A stretch of 64,000 bases of DNA from Flavobacterium sp. CBA20B-1 (GTDB lineage Bacteria; Bacteroidota; Bacteroidia; Flavobacteriales; Flavobacteriaceae): NCBI RefSeq assembly GCF_028473145.1, contig NZ_CP092370.1, forward strand, positions 992,001-1,056,000, read 5' to 3'. The first letter of the stretch is position 1. Every line of letters begins with the position of its first letter. The notes beneath the pieces are model-generated. The model worked only from the letters and a program-made list of their open reading frames with translations. It was not told the DNA's origin and searched no databases. The position numbers were made by a program, and so were the translations under genes. Of this stretch, positions 17,826 through 27,589 are shown one piece after another.

Positions 17826-19739
17826 TTACTTCCCATTCAATTTACTGTGAAAACGCGAATAGCTAAAGTAAATCAGCAACCCAATAATTAACCAAACGGT
17901 AAAATACAACCAGTTCCAAATAGTGAGCTCTGCCATCATATACATGCAGCAAATAAGTCCTAGCATAGGAATTAAAGATAAATTCTTTTTAAAACTCCAA
18001 ATACATAGAAAAACCATAGAAAATAAAAACAACCACATAGGTATTTTATGTTTGAAAAGGTTAAAACCGGTTTCAAATTTTAGATGCTTTTGTACAGGCG
18101 CTTTTTCAATCAAAACGGTATATGCATCTGCCGATTTTTCATGAACCGAAGTGAGCATTGCCTCTAAATCATTGGTGAATTGGTCGGGGTTGATGGCATC
18201 ATTCATTTGTAAATAATGAATCATTTGATCTGCTTCTTGTTTGGAAAGTTGTGTTACAAAAGGGGTAGGTTCATAAACCTGAGGAGCATTATATACAAAA
18301 GCCTCTACCCCATTTTTGTTCCAGATAAAAACCGAAAGCAACCCTACAATAAAACCCACAGGCAAAATATACTTTCCGTTTACATAAGGAATTCGAAACT
18401 TGCCTCTTGGAATGTCTTTATCTTGCAGCACCAAAACACCTGCGCAAACCAAAGAAAAGGCGAAAAGCGTACCAATGCTGCACAAATCGGTCACCATGGT
18501 TAAATTCATAAACAAGGCAGGAATTGCCACTACGAAACCTGTAACAATGGTAGCAAATGATGGTGTTTTATATTTTGGGTGTATTTTTGAAAACTTTGGA
18601 GGCAACAATCCATCACGGCTCATACTCATCCAAATACGCGGCTGCCCCATTTGAAAAACAAGCAAAACACTTGCCATGGCAACTACGGCACTTACTGCTA
18701 CAATTCCGGCAAACCATTTTAGATTTACCTGATCAAAAACGTAAGCCAATGGATCGCCTACCCGCAATTCTTTGTAATTTACCATTCCTGTTAAAACCAA
18801 AGCAATCGCAATGTATAATAAAGTACAAATCACGATAGACCAAATCATGCTTCGAGGCAAATCGCGCTGCGGATTTTTGCATTCTTCGGCTGTGGTAGAA
18901 ATGGCATCAAAACCAATATATGCAAAGAAAACAGCCGAAACACCCTTTAGAACACCTGAAAATCCATTAGGTGCAAATGGGTCAAAGTTATCCATATCTA
19001 CATAGAAAACACCTACAACCAACACCAAAGCAATCACAGCCAGTTTCACAAAAACCATGATATTGCTTGCGTTTCGCGATTCTTTCATACCTCGATACAC
19101 CAACCACGTGATTAAAAATATAATGCCTAAAGCCGGTATATCTGCCACAAAATGAAAAGTACCTATTTGGGGCGCAGTCGTCCATGCGGTGTGTGCCAGT
19201 TGTATGTTTGTTGGTAAATTTTCAAACGATTTTCCGCTTGCCATTAATGCTATTGCATCGTTGAAGCCTTTGTTTGCAGAAAGATAATCCATCTGTATCC
19301 ATTGCGGTAAATGAATGCCCATATTGCTTAAAAGACCTGTGAAATAATCACTCCATGAAATTGCAAGTGTGATATTTCCAACCGCATATTCCATAATGAG
19401 CGACCAACCAATGATCCAAGCAATCATTTCGCCAAAAGCTACGTAACTATACGTGTAAGCACTGCCCGAAACCGGAACCATCGATGCAAATTCGGCATAG
19501 GCCATGGCGGCAAATCCACAAGCCAAAGCCGTAAACATAAACAAGAAAATCACAGCCGGACCACCATCATAACTTGCTTGACCAATGGTACTAAAAACAC
19601 CAGCACCCACAATCGCAGCTATACCAAAAAAGATGAGATCTTTTTGAGTTAAAAACTTTCCTAAACTTTCGTTTTTGTTTTCATTTGCCTCTAACTCGGC
19701 AAGAATATCGGTCACATTTTTTTTACGGAATATATTCAT
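17826..19739 (-). CDS. APC-superfamily amino acid permease with extra C-terminal region
   Basis: 637 residues, longer than the ~480-500 of common APC permeases. The core has about 12 transmembrane segments, with GIAAIVGAGVFSTIGQ in TM1 (the broken helix that binds substrate) and GFDAISTTAEECKNPQRDLPRSMI after TM6, typical of cationic amino acid transporters. Between the 12-segment core and two more hydrophobic segments near the C-terminus lies a ~90-residue soluble insert (about 480-575, PFVTQLSKQEADQMIHYLQ). The protein imports amino acids across the inner membrane; the substrate is not determined. It is a single gene whose start is near the peroxiredoxin promoter region on the opposite strand. 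Confidence 0.88.
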   Translation of the reverse strand: MNIFRKKNVTDILAELEANENKNESLGKFLTQKDLIFFGIAAIVGAGVFSTIGQASYDGGPAVIFLFMFTALACGFAAMAYAEFASMVPVSGSAYTYSYVAFGEMIAWIIGWSLIMEYAVGNITLAISWSDYFTGLLSNMGIHLPQWIQMDYLSANKGFNDAIALMASGKSFENLPTNIQLAHTAWTTAPQIGTFHFVADIPALGIIFLITWLVYRGMKESRNASNIMVFVKLAVIALVLVVGVFYVDMDNFDPFAPNGFSGVLKGVSAVFFAYIGFDAISTTAEECKNPQRDLPRSMIWSIVICTLLYIAIALVLTGMVNYKELRVGDPLAYVFDQVNLKWFAGIVAVSAVVAMASVLLVFQMGQPRIWMSMSRDGLLPPKFSKIHPKYKTPSFATIVTGFVVAIPALFMNLTMVTDLCSIGTLFAFSLVCAGVLVLQDKDIPRGKFRIPYVNGKYILPVGFIVGLLSVFIWNKNGVEAFVYNAPQVYEPTPFVTQLSKQEADQMIHYLQMNDAINPDQFTNDLEAMLTSVHEKSADAYTVLIEKAPVQKHLKFETGFNLFKHKIPMWLFLFSMVFLCIWSFKKNLSLIPMLGLICCMYMMAELTIWNWLYFTVWLIIGLLIYFSYSRFHSKLNGK

Positions 19740-19900
19740 TTACGTTAAAAAGTATGATAATTGTTATTTTTTGTTTTGGTAAATCTAATTAATTTTACAG
19801 AAAGATACACAACAAAATGAAAAATGGTTGGTATAAACAAAAACTATCAAATAATAAATTTAAACAATAAATTATTTATGGTAATGCTTAAAATTGAATG

Positions 19901-19908
19901 TATCTTTG
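19901..19908 (+). promoter_or_regulatory. Putative -7 box of the peroxiredoxin gene
   Basis: TATCTTTG matches TAnnTTTG, 53 nt before the start codon. The -33 region reads ATGG rather than TTG. Confidence 0.5.
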
Positions 19909-19961
19909 TAGTAGAAAAATTATAATAAACCGAATTTACTAACTTAAAAATAAAAATTATT

Positions 19962-20600
<639 letters not shown>

Positions 20601-20610
20601 TTTGTTCAAA

Positions 20611-20667
20611 GTTTAAGGTTTAAAGTTCAAAAGTGTTGAGCAAAACCTTAAACTTTAAACCTTAAAC
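20611..20667. repeat. Long AT-rich inverted repeat between peroxiredoxin and thioredoxin genes
   Basis: Perfect 17-bp arms (20611-20627 GTTTAAGGTTTAAAGTT and 20651-20667) around a 23-nt loop that itself repeats AACCTTAAAC. It could be an attenuating hairpin or a small repetitive extragenic element. A sequence of similar style occurs at 57883-57921. Confidence 0.7.
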
Positions 20668-20675
20668 AAAAAATT

Positions 20676-20984
20676 ATGGTATTAGAACTAGAACAAGATA
20701 ATTTACAAGAGGTTATTACTCAAAATGAAAAAGTAGCTGTTCAATTTTCGGCTTCATGGTGCGGAAACTGCCGTATTATGAAACCCAAATTCAAAAAAAT
20801 GGCTACCGAAAAAGAAGATATCGCTTTTGTAATTGTTGATGCAGAGAAATTTCCTGAATCAAGAAAATTAGCAAATGTAACCAACCTACCAACTTTTGCG
20901 ATTTTTAACAATGGGGCATTAGTTGATGAAACCCAAACCAACAAAGCAGAAGTTTTAGCAGAATTAGTGAATAAATTAACCTAA
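20676..20984 (+). CDS. Thioredoxin-like protein with CGNC active site
   Basis: 102 residues, a minimal thioredoxin fold. The active site is SWCGNCRIMKPKF (C29-G-N-C32) rather than the classic CGPC, and the cis-proline loop is NLPTFAIF. No signal peptide, so cytosolic. It could reduce the peroxiredoxin encoded just upstream, since the genes are in line and separated only by an inverted repeat; this is inferred from position. A Gly-Asn active site is expected to change the redox potential relative to TrxA. The next gene starts 4 nt downstream. Confidence 0.9.
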   Translation: MVLELEQDNLQEVITQNEKVAVQFSASWCGNCRIMKPKFKKMATEKEDIAFVIVDAEKFPESRKLANVTNLPTFAIFNNGALVDETQTNKAEVLAELVNKLT

Positions 20985-20988
20985 CGAC

Positions 20989-21246
20989 ATGAAACTACCT
21001 GTAATAAAACATCTTACGCAATTCATAGAAGAAAACGACCAAGATTATATCAATGAAACGATTGAAGTTTTAGAAGCTTTAACCGAGGTTCCTTCTTTAA
21101 AAGATGAAGAATTAGATGTAATTGGCGAATTAATCTCTAATATGTATGGTGCGCTTGAAGTTGATAAACTTATTAAATCAGGCACTCCGAAAAAAGAAGC
21201 TTTAAACACTTTTATGCAACGTGTATTAGGGTCAATTGATAAATAA
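20989..21246 (+). CDS. Small conserved protein, DUF6952-like
   Basis: 85 residues, mostly helical and acidic, with the core KHLTQFIEENDQDYINETIEV then EVPSLKDEELDVIGELISNMYGALEV. From memory it resembles a flavobacterial family catalogued as DUF6952, found next to thioredoxin genes. No catalytic motif, signal peptide or membrane segment is visible. It begins 4 nt after the thioredoxin-like gene and is followed by a strong terminator, so the thioredoxin-like and small genes form one transcript, possibly with the peroxiredoxin. Function unknown. Confidence 0.8.
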   Translation: MKLPVIKHLTQFIEENDQDYINETIEVLEALTEVPSLKDEELDVIGELISNMYGALEVDKLIKSGTPKKEALNTFMQRVLGSIDK

Positions 21247-21263
21247 GAAGTTACAAAAACCAC

Positions 21264-21296
21264 AAAAAAACCACGAGCCAAACTCGTGGTTTTTTT
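21264..21296 (+). terminator. Strong hairpin terminator after the peroxiredoxin/thioredoxin cluster
   Basis: 14-bp perfect stem (21264-21277 with 21283-21296, loop CCAAA) including a GC core CCACGAG and a trailing run of seven T. Confidence 0.92.
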
Positions 21297-21346
21297 ATTA
21301 CCCCAATGCCAAATATTTTCAGTAATTTTGCCAAAATTGTTTGTTG

Positions 21347-21718
21347 ATGAAGCACAAAAAAACATCATTCCTTTCGGGTAGAATTAAAAGCGTAACCTAT
21401 GCCCTTAAAGGGTTTTACCTTTTAATTTCAACAGAACACAGTATTATTGCCCAATTGCTCATTAGTGGGTTTATGTGCGGTGTTGGTTTTTATTTCGAAA
21501 TCAGCCTTGTGGAATGGATGTTTCAAATTCTTGCAATAGGTTTAGTGTTAACAACCGAAAGTCTTAACACTGCTATTGAAGCCGTGTGCGATTACATACA
21601 ACCCAAATTCGACAAAAAAATAGGATTTATTAAAGATATAGCCGCCGGTGCCGTAACTTTTGCTGCATTAACAGCCATTGTTATTGGTGCTATTATTTAT
21701 CTACCAAAAATATTATAG
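21347..21718 (+). CDS. dgkA: Diacylglycerol/undecaprenol kinase family protein
   Basis: Small integral membrane kinase of 123 residues with three transmembrane helices (IIAQLLISGFMCGVGFYF, WMFQILAIGLVLTTESL, AAGAVTFAALTAIVIGAIIYL). The catalytic signature TESLNTAIEAVCD is present. In bacteria of this type it phosphorylates diacylglycerol or undecaprenol. I take ATG 21347 as the start because a TTG two codons earlier adds only Met-Leu. A -7-like TAATTTTG lies at 21323-21330. The stop codon is followed after 1 nt by the ftsK start, so the two are coupled. Confidence 0.9.
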   Translation: MKHKKTSFLSGRIKSVTYALKGFYLLISTEHSIIAQLLISGFMCGVGFYFEISLVEWMFQILAIGLVLTTESLNTAIEAVCDYIQPKFDKKIGFIKDIAAGAVTFAALTAIVIGAIIYLPKIL

Positions 21719-21719
21719 A

Positions 21720-24158
21720 ATGCCAGCTAAGAAAAAACCTGATACAAAAAGCACAAAACAAAATCCACAAAAGGCGAAACAAACAGCCACAAACGGTGCA
21801 CGCATAAGTTTTATTTTCGGAACATTGTTTTTAATGTTTTCGGTGATTTTGCTGTGCAGTTTTATCTCCTATTTCACCTCAGGAGCTTTTGACCAAAGCA
21901 TTGTAAACCAATTAGATAACCGCGAGCTAGAACCTCAAAATTGGATTGGTAAGTTTGGTGCCTGGTTGGCGCACAATTTCATTTTTAATGGCTTTGGAAT
22001 TGCATCCTTTTTATTCGTAAAAATATTTGCTGAAATTGCGCTTTGGTTTGGCATTCGGTTCAGTGCTGCCAAGTTGCGCCGAATGATTTTTTGGGATTTG
22101 TTTACGGTATTAGTGCTTTCCATTGCATTGGGACATTTTGGTGCAAAGCATCCGTTTTTGGGTGGTGTGGTTGGTTTTGAAATGAACGATTATTTGCAAG
22201 ATTATATTGGGCAAATAGGCGCTTTGTTAGTAGTGGTTTTCTTAATAATTTTCTACTTGATTTTCAGAGTAAAAATGACTCCAAAGGCATTTACAAATGT
22301 AGTTTCCAACACGCATGCCAAAATAAAGGATAATTTAGAAAAAGCAGAAGATATTATTAAAACGCAACCTGCACAACCTATAAACATCAACCAGCCTGTA
22401 AAAGAAGATGCAAAAGTAAGTGTGCCTGCTCCCACAGCAAAAAAAGAAGTGGCTGAACCTGCGGTTTCAAACCAAATTGATTTTAATTTGAACAATGAAG
22501 AGGAAGTAGAAAACAACGACTATTTAACCAATTTCTCAGTTACAGACAACAGTAAAAAAGAAACAACACATCACGAAGAATTCATCATTGAAACCACAGA
22601 AGAAGAAGCGATATCTGATGAAGATTTAGCCACTAAAATTGTGGAAGACTTTGGATTGTTTGACCCCACCTTGGAATTATCGAAATACCAATTTCCAACC
22701 AGCGAATTACTTTTTGAACACACCACAGGCGGTATCACTATTAATCAAGCAGAATTAGAAGAAAATAAAAACCGTATTGTTGAAACATTAAACAACTATA
22801 AAATTGGTATTGCACAAATCAAAGCAACCGTTGGACCAACTGTAACGCTTTATGAAATTGTGCCTGATGCCGGTATTCGTATTTCAAAAATTAAGAGTTT
22901 AGAAGACGATATTGCATTGTCTTTATCTGCTTTAGGAATTCGTATCATTGCGCCTATTCCGGGAAAAGGAACTATTGGTATCGAAGTTCCGAACACAAAA
23001 CCCACAACGGTCTCAATGAAATCGTTGATTTTATCGCCCAAATTTCAAAATGCCGAAATGGAATTGCCAATTGCAATTGGTAAAACTATTTCAAACGAAA
23101 CATTTGTTTTCGATTTGGCTAAAATGCCCCATTTACTAATGGCGGGTGCTACCGGACAAGGAAAATCGGTTGGATTAAATGCCGTATTAACATCATTGCT
23201 ATACAAGAAACATCCTGCCGAAGTGAAATTTGTTTTGGTGGATCCAAAGAAGGTAGAATTAACGTTGTTCAACAAAATTGAGCGTCATTTCTTAGCGAAA
23301 TTACCCGATACTGAAGATGCAATTATCACCGATAATACCAAAGTAATTCACACATTGAACTCTATGTGTATTGAAATGGACAATCGCTATTCACTGTTGA
23401 AAGATGCCATGGTACGCAACATTAAAGAGTATAATGAAAAATTTAAGCAACGCAAGTTAAATCCAGAATTGGGTCACCGCTTTTTGCCATACATCGTTTT
23501 GGTGGTTGATGAGTTTGCCGATTTAATTATGACAGCCGGTAAAGAAGTAGAAACCCCTATTGCTCGTTTAGCTCAGTTGGCGCGCGCCATTGGTATCCAC
23601 TTAATTATTGCAACGCAACGTCCGTCGGTAAACGTGATCACGGGTATCATTAAAGCCAATTTCCCTGCCCGAATTGCTTTTCGTGTGAGTTCAAAAATCG
23701 ATTCAAGAACTATTTTAGATGGTCCTGGAGCAGATCAATTAATAGGTCGCGGAGATTTACTTTTTACGCAAGGAAACGATACTGTTCGTGTGCAATGTGG
23801 TTTTGTTGACACACCAGAGGTTGAAAAAATCACAGAATTTATCGGCGCTCAGAAAGGTTATGGCGACGCGTATTTATTGCCAGAATATGTAGGCGAAGAA
23901 AGTGGCACAAGTCTTGATATTGATATTGCAGACCGCGATGTAATGTTCCGCGAAGCTGCTGAAATTATTGTTACGGCACAGCAAGGATCGGCATCGTTGT
24001 TACAAAGAAAACTAAAATTGGGGTATAACCGTGCCGGCCGATTAATCGATCAGTTAGAAGCTGCAGGAATCGTAGGACCTTTTGAAGGCAGCAAAGCACG
24101 CTCTGTAAACATTCCCGATTTGGTTTCTTTAGATGAATTTTTAAACAACGAAAAATAA
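21720..24158 (+). CDS. ftsK: DNA translocase FtsK/SpoIIIE
   Basis: 812 residues. The N-terminus has four membrane helices (about 25-180), then an acidic low-complexity linker (EEEVENNDYL, TTEEEAISDED), the alpha/beta motor and the C-terminal gamma winged helix. Walker A is GATGQGKSVGLNAVL (near residue 475), Walker B is YIVLVVDEFADL, and ATQRPSVNVITG is typical. The gamma domain (SASLLQRKLKLGYNRAGRLIDQLE) recognises polar KOPS-like sequences. FtsK pumps chromosomal DNA through the division septum and activates XerCD/dif recombination. ATG 21720 is preferred to a TTG 14 codons upstream, which would overlap dgkA. Confidence 0.96.
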   Translation: MPAKKKPDTKSTKQNPQKAKQTATNGARISFIFGTLFLMFSVILLCSFISYFTSGAFDQSIVNQLDNRELEPQNWIGKFGAWLAHNFIFNGFGIASFLFVKIFAEIALWFGIRFSAAKLRRMIFWDLFTVLVLSIALGHFGAKHPFLGGVVGFEMNDYLQDYIGQIGALLVVVFLIIFYLIFRVKMTPKAFTNVVSNTHAKIKDNLEKAEDIIKTQPAQPININQPVKEDAKVSVPAPTAKKEVAEPAVSNQIDFNLNNEEEVENNDYLTNFSVTDNSKKETTHHEEFIIETTEEEAISDEDLATKIVEDFGLFDPTLELSKYQFPTSELLFEHTTGGITINQAELEENKNRIVETLNNYKIGIAQIKATVGPTVTLYEIVPDAGIRISKIKSLEDDIALSLSALGIRIIAPIPGKGTIGIEVPNTKPTTVSMKSLILSPKFQNAEMELPIAIGKTISNETFVFDLAKMPHLLMAGATGQGKSVGLNAVLTSLLYKKHPAEVKFVLVDPKKVELTLFNKIERHFLAKLPDTEDAIITDNTKVIHTLNSMCIEMDNRYSLLKDAMVRNIKEYNEKFKQRKLNPELGHRFLPYIVLVVDEFADLIMTAGKEVETPIARLAQLARAIGIHLIIATQRPSVNVITGIIKANFPARIAFRVSSKIDSRTILDGPGADQLIGRGDLLFTQGNDTVRVQCGFVDTPEVEKITEFIGAQKGYGDAYLLPEYVGEESGTSLDIDIADRDVMFREAAEIIVTAQQGSASLLQRKLKLGYNRAGRLIDQLEAAGIVGPFEGSKARSVNIPDLVSLDEFLNNEK

Positions 24159-24166
24159 AAAATGTA

Positions 24167-24790
24167 ATGAAAAAATTAGCAACAATACTTTCTGTTTTAT
24201 TTATAGGAATAGCAACTCATGCGCAAAACGCAACTGCTGCAAAGAAGCTTTTAGATGAAGTTTCGGCAAAAACAAAATCTTATAAAAATATGGTTATTGA
24301 TTTTAGTTTTAACAACGGAAAGCAAGAAACCAACGGAAAAGCTACTATTCAAGGCGAAAAATATACGGTAGATTTCATGGGAATTACTCAAATTTTTGAT
24401 GGTTCTAAAATGTACATCATCAATCCAAACGATGAAGAAGTAACAATTGCAAGTGCCCAATCAGCAGATTCACAAGCCGTGAGTATTGCAAGTTTATTAT
24501 CTTTTTACAAAAAAGGTTACACCTATGTGTGGGATAAAAAACAAACGATCAACGGAAAATCGATCCAATTCATTAAACTGATTCCTACCTCAAAAAAAGA
24601 TGTTAAAGAAATCTATTTAGGCATCGATACCAAAAATAAAAATATTTACAACCGCACCGATGTGTATAAAAGCGGCAGTAAAACAATCATAACGTTAAAA
24701 TCTTTCAAAACAAATCAAGCATTGTCAAAAAACCTTTTTACCTTTGCAAAGTCAAAATATCCAAATTATTACATCAACAATTTAGATTAA
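24167..24790 (+). CDS. lolA: LolA-like outer-membrane lipoprotein carrier
   Basis: 207 residues with signal peptide MKKLATILSVLFIGIATHAQ. The mature protein has the LolA-type half-barrel pattern: an N-terminal helix (AKKLLDEVSAKTKSYKNMVIDFSF), repeated strands, MYIINPNDEEVTIAS, and KFIKLIPTSKKDVKEIYLGID-like terminal strands. It should ferry lipoproteins through the periplasm to the outer membrane. It lies 8 nt downstream of ftsK and 8 nt upstream of the LptF/G-family gene. The ftsK-lolA order is also common in other bacteria. LolB is not seen, which is normal for Bacteroidetes. Confidence 0.87.
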   Translation: MKKLATILSVLFIGIATHAQNATAAKKLLDEVSAKTKSYKNMVIDFSFNNGKQETNGKATIQGEKYTVDFMGITQIFDGSKMYIINPNDEEVTIASAQSADSQAVSIASLLSFYKKGYTYVWDKKQTINGKSIQFIKLIPTSKKDVKEIYLGIDTKNKNIYNRTDVYKSGSKTIITLKSFKTNQALSKNLFTFAKSKYPNYYINNLD

Positions 24791-24798
24791 GGTAGCAC

Positions 24799-26250
24799 GT
24801 GAAAATACTTGATCGTTATATATTAACAAGCTTTGTAAAAACATTTTTTTCGGTATTTGCAATCTTGTTTTTCATATTTGTTTTACAAGGAATTTGGGTC
24901 TTTATTGGTGATTTAGCCGGTAAAGACCTTGATTTTATTACAATATTTAAGTTTTTGTTTTTCTATTCGCCAAAAATGATTCCGATGGTTTTGCCTTTAT
25001 CGGTTTTATTGGCTTCTATCATGACGTTTGGTGATTTTTCAGAAAACTATGAGTTTGCTGCCATGAAATCATCGGGAATTTCATTGCAAAGAGCCATGCG
25101 TTCCTTAATCATCTTTATTTTTATTTTATCGGGTCTATCGTTTTGGTTCATTAACAATGTGGCGCCAAAATCAGAATTTAAGTTTGTGAATATGCGTAGA
25201 GATATCATTCATACCAAACCAGCTATGGCAATCTCTGCGGGACAATTTAACAGTTTAGGTGCTTTAAATATTAAGGTAGAAGAAAAATATGGCGAGAAAG
25301 ATGAGCAGCTTCGCAATGTAACCATGCATGTTATCAACCAACAAAACAGTCAAAACAAAACCGTTATAAAAGCAAAAACCGGAAAAATTGAAACCAACGA
25401 AAACAGCCCAATTTTAAAACTGCATTTGTTCGATGGCAATTATTATGAAGATGTAACTACCCGCAGATCTTCATCAAACGAACCTTTTATTAAATCAGAT
25501 TTCAAACATTATATAATGAGTATTGATGTTTCAGAATTTGATAAATCGGAAGAAGAATTGCAAGAAATATCCAATACAGCAAATATGATGAATATTTCGC
25601 AGCTTGCTTACACCATAGATTCGTTAGATAACAATCTTAAAAACGAAATAAAAATTCAAGCAGATGCCGACAAAGAAAATACGCGTTTGTTTTTATCGAA
25701 CACACCAAAAGAACCCGAAATCACTTATAAAACTATTCGTTTAGATACGTTATTAAAGCAAAAAAAATATGCGCAAAAAATAAGTTTATATTCCAATGCC
25801 GTAGCTGTTGCTGAAAACATAAAATTCAATATCACCAACAATAAAAATGCAGTAAACGAAAAAGAAAAACACATAAACCGCCACTGGGTTGCCCTTTACG
25901 AAAAATTTGTAATTGCTTTCTCGTGTTTATTAATGTTTTTTATTGGTGCGCCTTTGGGTGCAATTATCAGAAAAGGCGGTTTAGGATTGCCTATGGTTTT
26001 TGCTGTTTTAATTTTTATTACCTATCATTTCATTAATACATTTGGAAAAAAATTAGCTCAAGAAAACGGAATTACACCTTTTTTTGGTGCATGGTTATCT
26101 ACCCTAATTTTACTTCCCATGGCTATTACATTTACATACAAAGCCACTCGTGACCGTGGTATAAATAGCATAGACAACCTGCTGTATCCACTTACGAATT
26201 ATTTAAAAACAAAGTTTAAAAAGAAACAAAACAATATCGAAAATGTCTGA
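24799..26250 (+). CDS. LptF/LptG family LPS export permease
   Basis: 483 residues starting with GTG, preceded by no alternative ATG. Layout is that of YjgP/YjgQ proteins: three N-terminal transmembrane segments (about 10-120), a large periplasmic jellyroll domain, and three C-terminal segments ([22 protein letters not shown] onward). The [21 protein letters not shown] coupling helix for LptB is present. LptF and LptG form the inner-membrane channel that extracts LPS for LptC/A/D. Only one family member is in the window; the periplasmic domain is large and polar. It overlaps ribBA by 8 nt, so ribBA translation is probably coupled. Confidence 0.9.
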   Translation: MKILDRYILTSFVKTFFSVFAILFFIFVLQGIWVFIGDLAGKDLDFITIFKFLFFYSPKMIPMVLPLSVLLASIMTFGDFSENYEFAAMKSSGISLQRAMRSLIIFIFILSGLSFWFINNVAPKSEFKFVNMRRDIIHTKPAMAISAGQFNSLGALNIKVEEKYGEKDEQLRNVTMHVINQQNSQNKTVIKAKTGKIETNENSPILKLHLFDGNYYEDVTTRRSSSNEPFIKSDFKHYIMSIDVSEFDKSEEELQEISNTANMMNISQLAYTIDSLDNNLKNEIKIQADADKENTRLFLSNTPKEPEITYKTIRLDTLLKQKKYAQKISLYSNAVAVAENIKFNITNNKNAVNEKEKHINRHWVALYEKFVIAFSCLLMFFIGAPLGAIIRKGGLGLPMVFAVLIFITYHFINTFGKKLAQENGITPFFGAWLSTLILLPMAITFTYKATRDRGINSIDNLLYPLTNYLKTKFKKKQNNIENV

Positions 26251-27376
26251 TATAAAACTAAATACGATTGAAGAAGCTATAGAAGATATTCGCCAAGGAA
26301 AAATTATTATTGTGGTTGACGATGAAGACCGCGAAAACGAAGGCGATTTTATAGCAGCTGCCGAAAAAGTTACCCCAGAAATGATCAATTTTATGGCAAC
26401 ACACGGTCGGGGATTAATTTGTGCACCGCTTACACAAAAACGCTGTAAAGAATTAGACCTGCACCCAATGGTAACCAACAACACCGTTTTGCACCAAACA
26501 GCGTTCACGGTTTCTGTTGATTTAATTGGTCATGGTTGCACAACCGGAATTTCTGCCCACGACCGATCAAAAACCATCGAGTTTTTAGTGAAAGATGAAA
26601 CCAAGCCAGAAGATTTAGGCCGCCCAGGACACATTTTTCCATTAATCGCAAAGGAAGGCGGCGTTTTAAGAAGAACCGGACACACAGAAGCTGCAGTAGA
26701 TTTAGCTCGATTAGCAGGTTTTAAACCCGCAGGAATTTTAGTAGAAATTTTAAACGAAGACGGATCCATGGCACGCTTACCAGAACTAATGGAAGTTGCC
26801 AAAAAATTTGATATGAAACTTATTTCTATTGAAGATTTAGTGGCCTATCGCATGAAGCACGACAGTTTGATTCAGAAAAAAGAAGATTTTGACATACAAA
26901 CAAAATTTGGCACATTTCGTTTACGAGCTTACTTGCAAGTAACCAATAAACAAGTACACATTGCACTAACTAAAGGCATTTGGAATACAGGCGATGCCGT
27001 TTTAACACGCATTAATTCTTCGCAAGTAAACAATGATATTTTGGGCAACTTAACCAATAACCCAGAAGAAAAGTTAGAATTGATGTTTCAGGCTATTGAT
27101 AAAGAAGGCAAAGGGGCTGTTTTGTTTATCAATCAAGAATACAACACCTTAGATTTATTGAAACGTTTAAACGAATTAAAAGAGCTGCAAGCCGAAACCA
27201 AGGGAATTGTTAAAGCACCTAAAATTCAAATGGACACCAAAGATTTTGGAATTGGAGCCCAAATTTTGCACGATTTAAACATCACTAAAATTAAATTGAT
27301 GAGTAATTCTGAACACAGTAAACGTGTTGGTATGGTGGGCTACGGTTTAGAAATTGTAGATTATATTAATTTTTAG
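26243..27376 (+). CDS. ribBA: 3,4-dihydroxy-2-butanone-4-phosphate synthase with degenerate GTP cyclohydrolase II domain
   Basis: 377 residues in RibBA layout. The RibB half looks fully active: [10 protein letters not shown] (26-35) supplies acidic metal ligands, and [12 protein letters not shown] (143-154) completes the site. The RibA half (about 213-377) retains the fold, with FGIGAQIL and a Gly-rich C-terminus. It lacks the zinc cysteines: where active enzymes have HSEC and RCDC, this has NSSQ (258-261) and TNNP. It therefore should make the four-carbon riboflavin precursor but not open GTP, so another RibA or functional replacement is expected elsewhere. It overlaps the LptF/G gene by 8 nt, leaving no room for a riboswitch leader. 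Confidence 0.9.
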   Translation: MSDIKLNTIEEAIEDIRQGKIIIVVDDEDRENEGDFIAAAEKVTPEMINFMATHGRGLICAPLTQKRCKELDLHPMVTNNTVLHQTAFTVSVDLIGHGCTTGISAHDRSKTIEFLVKDETKPEDLGRPGHIFPLIAKEGGVLRRTGHTEAAVDLARLAGFKPAGILVEILNEDGSMARLPELMEVAKKFDMKLISIEDLVAYRMKHDSLIQKKEDFDIQTKFGTFRLRAYLQVTNKQVHIALTKGIWNTGDAVLTRINSSQVNNDILGNLTNNPEEKLELMFQAIDKEGKGAVLFINQEYNTLDLLKRLNELKELQAETKGIVKAPKIQMDTKDFGIGAQILHDLNITKIKLMSNSEHSKRVGMVGYGLEIVDYINF

Positions 27377-27395
27377 ATTTTTTAGAGAATTGTTT

Positions 27396-27425
27396 TTGCA
27401 GAATTAAAAAATCATTTTATATTTG
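27396..27425 (+). promoter_or_regulatory. Promoter of tRNA-Ser
   Basis: TTG (27396-27398), 19-nt spacer, TATATTTG (27418-27425): exact match to the Bacteroidetes -33/-7 consensus, 28 nt before the tRNA. Confidence 0.8.
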
Positions 27426-27453
27426 CACCACTGAAAATGAGCAATCATTTTTT

Positions 27454-27538
27454 GGAGAAATGGCAGAGTGGTCGAATGCGGCAGTCTTGAAAACTGTTGA
27501 CTGTAACAGGTCCGGGGGTTCGAATCCCTCTTTCTCCG
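27454..27538 (+). tRNA. tRNA-Ser(UGA)
   Basis: An 85-nt class II tRNA. The acceptor stem GGAGAAA pairs with TTTCTCC (27531-27537) and G is the discriminator base. The anticodon loop CTTGAAA gives anticodon UGA, a long variable arm follows, and the T loop reads GGTTCGAATCC. The 3' CCA is not encoded (GCA follows), so it must be added after transcription. It is a single-gene unit with its own promoter and terminator. Confidence 0.97.
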
Positions 27539-27541
27539 CAA

Positions 27542-27572
27542 AAAAAGGGTTTTCTTAATGAAAACCCTTTTT
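27542..27572. terminator. Hairpin terminator after tRNA-Ser
   Basis: 13-bp perfect stem (27542-27554 with 27560-27572, loop TTAAT) with A-run and T-run on opposite sides. It can serve both the tRNA and the convergent dNTPase gene. Confidence 0.85.
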
Positions 27573-27589
27573 AATTATATATCTATACC

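Noticed and set aside
20601-20680. CRISPR-like repeat array
   Set aside because: The repeated units are arms of one inverted repeat with no regular spacers and no cas genes nearby. No CRISPR array was found in the window.
26100-26250. FMN riboswitch before ribBA
   Set aside because: ribBA overlaps the preceding LptF/G gene by 8 nt, leaving no leader; no FMN-aptamer-like pattern was seen before ribH or ribD either.
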